Made by a program: the position numbers and the translations under genes. From NCBI GenBank assembly GCA_903832075.1, contig CAILAF010000595.1:1-14401 (forward strand): a stretch of DNA of 14,401 bases, read 5' to 3'. The stretch is from an uncultured Chitinophagaceae bacterium. GTDB taxonomy: Bacteria; Bacteroidota; Bacteroidia; Chitinophagales; Chitinophagaceae. Positions 14,076-14,401 of the stretch are shown here, piece by piece. Position 1 is the first letter of the stretch. Each line of letters starts with the position of its first letter. The notes under the pieces were generated by a model. The model saw only the letters and a list, made by a program, of their open reading frames with translations, was not told the DNA's origin and made no database searches.

Positions 14076-14401
14076 ATGAGCGATCAATTATTTAAAGTAA
14101 CCATTGATAACATTACAATAGAAGTTCCGGCAGGAACAACTATTCTAAATGCTGCACGCAAAATTGGTGGTGATGTTGCACCGCCTGCTATGTGTTATTA
14201 CAGCAAGCTGCAAGGCAGTGGTGGTAAGTGTCGTACGTGTTTGGTAGAAGTAAGTAAAGGTTCTGAAAAAGATCCCCGTCCAATGCCAAAGCTGGTTGCA
14301 TCATGCCGGACTACAGTGATGGACGGAATGGAAGTAAAAAATATTACCAGCGATAAAGTAACCGATGCAAGAAATGGCGTAGTCGAATTTTTATTAATTA
14401 A
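14076..14401 (+). CDS. nuoG: NADH-quinone oxidoreductase subunit G, N-terminal part
   Basis: The first 108 residues of NuoG, the large Fe-S subunit of the NADH module, are present and the frame runs off the window edge. Translation from the ATG at 14076 gives MSDQLFKVTIDNITIEVPAG and then a 2Fe-2S ferredoxin domain with ligands C40, C52, C55 and C77 (cluster N1b). The visible end, GVVEFLLI, is where the family normally continues into the HPLDCP region. The gene starts 3 bp after nuoF. No stop or frameshift is seen. Confidence 0.93.
   Translation, partial: MSDQLFKVTIDNITIEVPAGTTILNAARKIGGDVAPPAMCYYSKLQGSGGKCRTCLVEVSKGSEKDPRPMPKLVASCRTTVMDGMEVKNITSDKVTDARNGVVEFLLI

Overview
The window is an ordinary AT-rich chromosomal segment from a member of the Bacteroidota, most likely the family Chitinophagaceae. 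This placement is an inference from gene content and style: a TonB with the N-terminal ENKNKNYGAYELRKQY motif, TAnnTTTG-type -7 promoter elements, almost no Shine-Dalgarno sequences, and intergenic spacers built from short AT-rich repeat words. No rRNA, tRNA, CRISPR array, transposase or phage gene is visible. No gene-free stretch exceeds 300 bases; the largest gap, 4660-4825, is 166 bp.

Left part (1-4659): rlmN, on the minus strand, modifies 23S rRNA and tRNA. It diverges from a plus-strand thiolase of the 3-oxoadipyl-CoA/acetyl-CoA type. A small secreted protein follows on the plus strand, and its 3' end overlaps the convergent hisS by 36 bp. hisS lies downstream of a low-molecular-weight protein tyrosine phosphatase on the minus strand, and the two are probably co-transcribed. 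rlmN and the phosphatase each have a -7-like element exactly 4 nt before their start codons, so both mRNAs are predicted to be leaderless or nearly so.

Middle part (4826-8620): an apparent plus-strand operon encodes TonB, a 77-residue two-helix membrane protein, a PstS-like substrate-binding lipoprotein and a secreted TPR protein. It ends at a strong hairpin terminator. The genes suggest an envelope function linked to TonB energy transduction, but no ExbB/ExbD or ABC-transporter gene lies in the window.

Right part (8637-14401): the start of a complex I (NADH:quinone oxidoreductase) operon in the order nuoA, B, C, D, E, a VOC/PhnB-like gene, nuoF and nuoG. nuoG is cut by the window edge. NuoE, NuoF and the NuoG N-terminus show all the expected Fe-S, FMN and NADH motifs, so this is an NADH-dehydrogenase-equipped enzyme. 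Two things stand out. One is the unrelated VOC gene inside the operon. The other is that most nuo spacers carry repeats, including two copies of a 52-bp element (constant ends, 17-bp variable centre) just before nuoD and nuoF. A repeat word like that in the nuoA-nuoB spacer also occurs in frame inside hisS.

I did not find a convincing new defence or mobile system. The most novel material here is the repeat architecture and the tonB-linked gene cluster.
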